DNA from: Chitinophaga sp. LS1
GTDB taxonomy: Bacteria > Bacteroidota > Bacteroidia > Chitinophagales > Chitinophagaceae
Direction of reading: 5' to 3'
DNA length: 64,000 nucleotides
NCBI RefSeq assembly: GCF_034274695.1
Contig: NZ_CP128362.1
Location: 2,480,001-2,544,000, forward strand
Below the pieces are notes generated by a model that saw only the letters and a program-made list of their open reading frames with translations, made no database searches and was not told the origin of the DNA. Shown piece by piece: positions 63,365 to 64,000 of this stretch; the first letter of the stretch is position 1; each line of letters begins with the position of its first letter. The position numbers and the translations under genes were made by a program.

Positions 63365-64000
63365 ATGGCGCAGCAACCCGGGAAATCATCTTCAAAAAAA
63401 TCCAAACCTTCTTATTTGTATTCCATTATTGGAGTGGCACTTGTCCTGTTCCTGCTGGGAACCTTGGGTCTTATAGTGATACATGCTAATAAGCTAAGTG
63501 AATATTTTAAAGAAAGCATTGAAATTCAGGTGATCCTAAGGGACAACGTGAAAGAAGAGCAGGCGATCGCTCTTCGTGATTCCATTGCTGGCAGGCCTTA
63601 TGTTAAGTCGATCGAATACGTATCCAAAGATATGGCGGCCGAGCGCTTTAAAAAGGAGTTTGGAGAGGATTTTATCACCCTGTTGCAGTATAACCCATTG
63701 TATGCCAGTATCAATATAAAAGGTAATGCCCGGTATGTAAATCCGGACAGCCTGGCAGTGATCGAGGCAAATCTGGGTCAGCAGAGTATAGTTAGAGAAA
63801 TTTCTTACCAGAGAGGGCTGGTATCCAAGCTGAATGAGAATGTGCGTAAGATCGGGTTCGTGATCCTCGGTATCTCTGTTATGTTGGCGCTGGTAGTCAT
63901 CGTACTGATAGACAATACGATACGTCTGGCCATGTTCAGCAACCGCTTCCTGATCAAGACCATGCAGATGGTAGGAGCCACCAGGTGGTTCATAGCCAAG
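63365..64000 (+). CDS. ftsX: Cell division protein FtsX, N-terminal part (3' end outside window)
   Basis: 212 residues of an open frame running off the window end. It has a basic N-terminus (QQPGKSSSKKSKPS), a first membrane helix (YSIIGVALVLFLLGTLGLIVI), an extracytoplasmic domain (about 45-160) and a second helix (IGFVILGISVMLALVVIVLI) followed by DNTIRLAMFSNRFLIKTMQMVGATRWFI, the permease motif of FtsX. With FtsE it activates cell-wall hydrolases during division. ftsE is not in this window and in Bacteroidota is often unlinked. The start ATG at 63365 is 122 nt from the divergent leuS. Confidence 0.9.
   Translation, partial: MAQQPGKSSSKKSKPSYLYSIIGVALVLFLLGTLGLIVIHANKLSEYFKESIEIQVILRDNVKEEQAIALRDSIAGRPYVKSIEYVSKDMAAERFKKEFGEDFITLLQYNPLYASINIKGNARYVNPDSLAVIEANLGQQSIVREISYQRGLVSKLNENVRKIGFVILGISVMLALVVIVLIDNTIRLAMFSNRFLIKTMQMVGATRWFIAK

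Overview
This 64 kb window looks like an ordinary chromosomal segment from a Bacteroidota genome, most probably the family Chitinophagaceae (Chitinophaga or a close relative). The evidence is a set of Bacteroidota-type proteins (TonB-dependent receptor, porin O/P, DUF4293, DUF3857/transglutaminase, AtpB with a signal peptide), near-absence of Shine-Dalgarno sequences, and recurrent TAnnTTTG (-7) promoter elements, often only 7-12 nt from the start codon. No tRNA, rRNA, CRISPR array, prophage, insertion sequence or integrase was recognised. Almost all the DNA is coding. All functions are inferred from motifs read by eye; no database search was run.

Layout. 0-8 kb: 3' end of uvrA, a small DUF4293 membrane protein, a striking 11-bp-phased palindromic array, malic enzyme (maeB), a kinase-fold-like unknown, the MlaE/MlaF lipid-transport pair and sucD. 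8-19 kb: a 2050-residue alpha-2-macroglobulin, a secreted esterase, a FAD oxidoreductase and aspS. 19-26 kb: a secreted glucosaminidase, then an overlapping SGNH-SGNH-MBOAT cassette (probable O-acylation of an envelope or exported glycan) and a porin. 26-37 kb: a PhoB/PhoR-like pair, a DUF1003 membrane protein, a secreted unknown with a possible Cys protease C-terminus, an ABC exporter and a TPR/DUF3857/transglutaminase protein. 37-41 kb: ATP synthase genes atpB-E-F-H-A, ending in a terminator without atpG. 41-50 kb: a TonB-dependent receptor with a TPR-like partner, a methyltransferase, pdxA, rsmA plus a D-2-hydroxyacid dehydrogenase, greA with a leader terminator, and a HIT protein. 50-57 kb: two orphan RprY-like regulators around ruvC, a flippase-like membrane protein and DUF3108, then a response regulator/histidine kinase operon followed by an Usp-like protein and a bestrophin. 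57-64 kb: ruvB, M28 and M23 peptidases, leuS and the 5' part of ftsX.

The most unusual signals are non-coding. (1) A conserved element of about 55 nt occurs three times, each time in a 3' UTR directly before an intrinsic terminator between convergent genes. (2) A mirror-symmetric 11-bp-phased array lies upstream of maeB. (3) About seven to eight helically phased TTCTTACC-like repeats follow the second regulator/kinase operon and look like an OmpR/PhoB-type operator. (4) Two intergenic islands each carry a pair of long, perfect hairpins. (5) A terminator lies inside the greA leader. (6) The first membrane segment of the flippase-like gene has no standard in-frame start.
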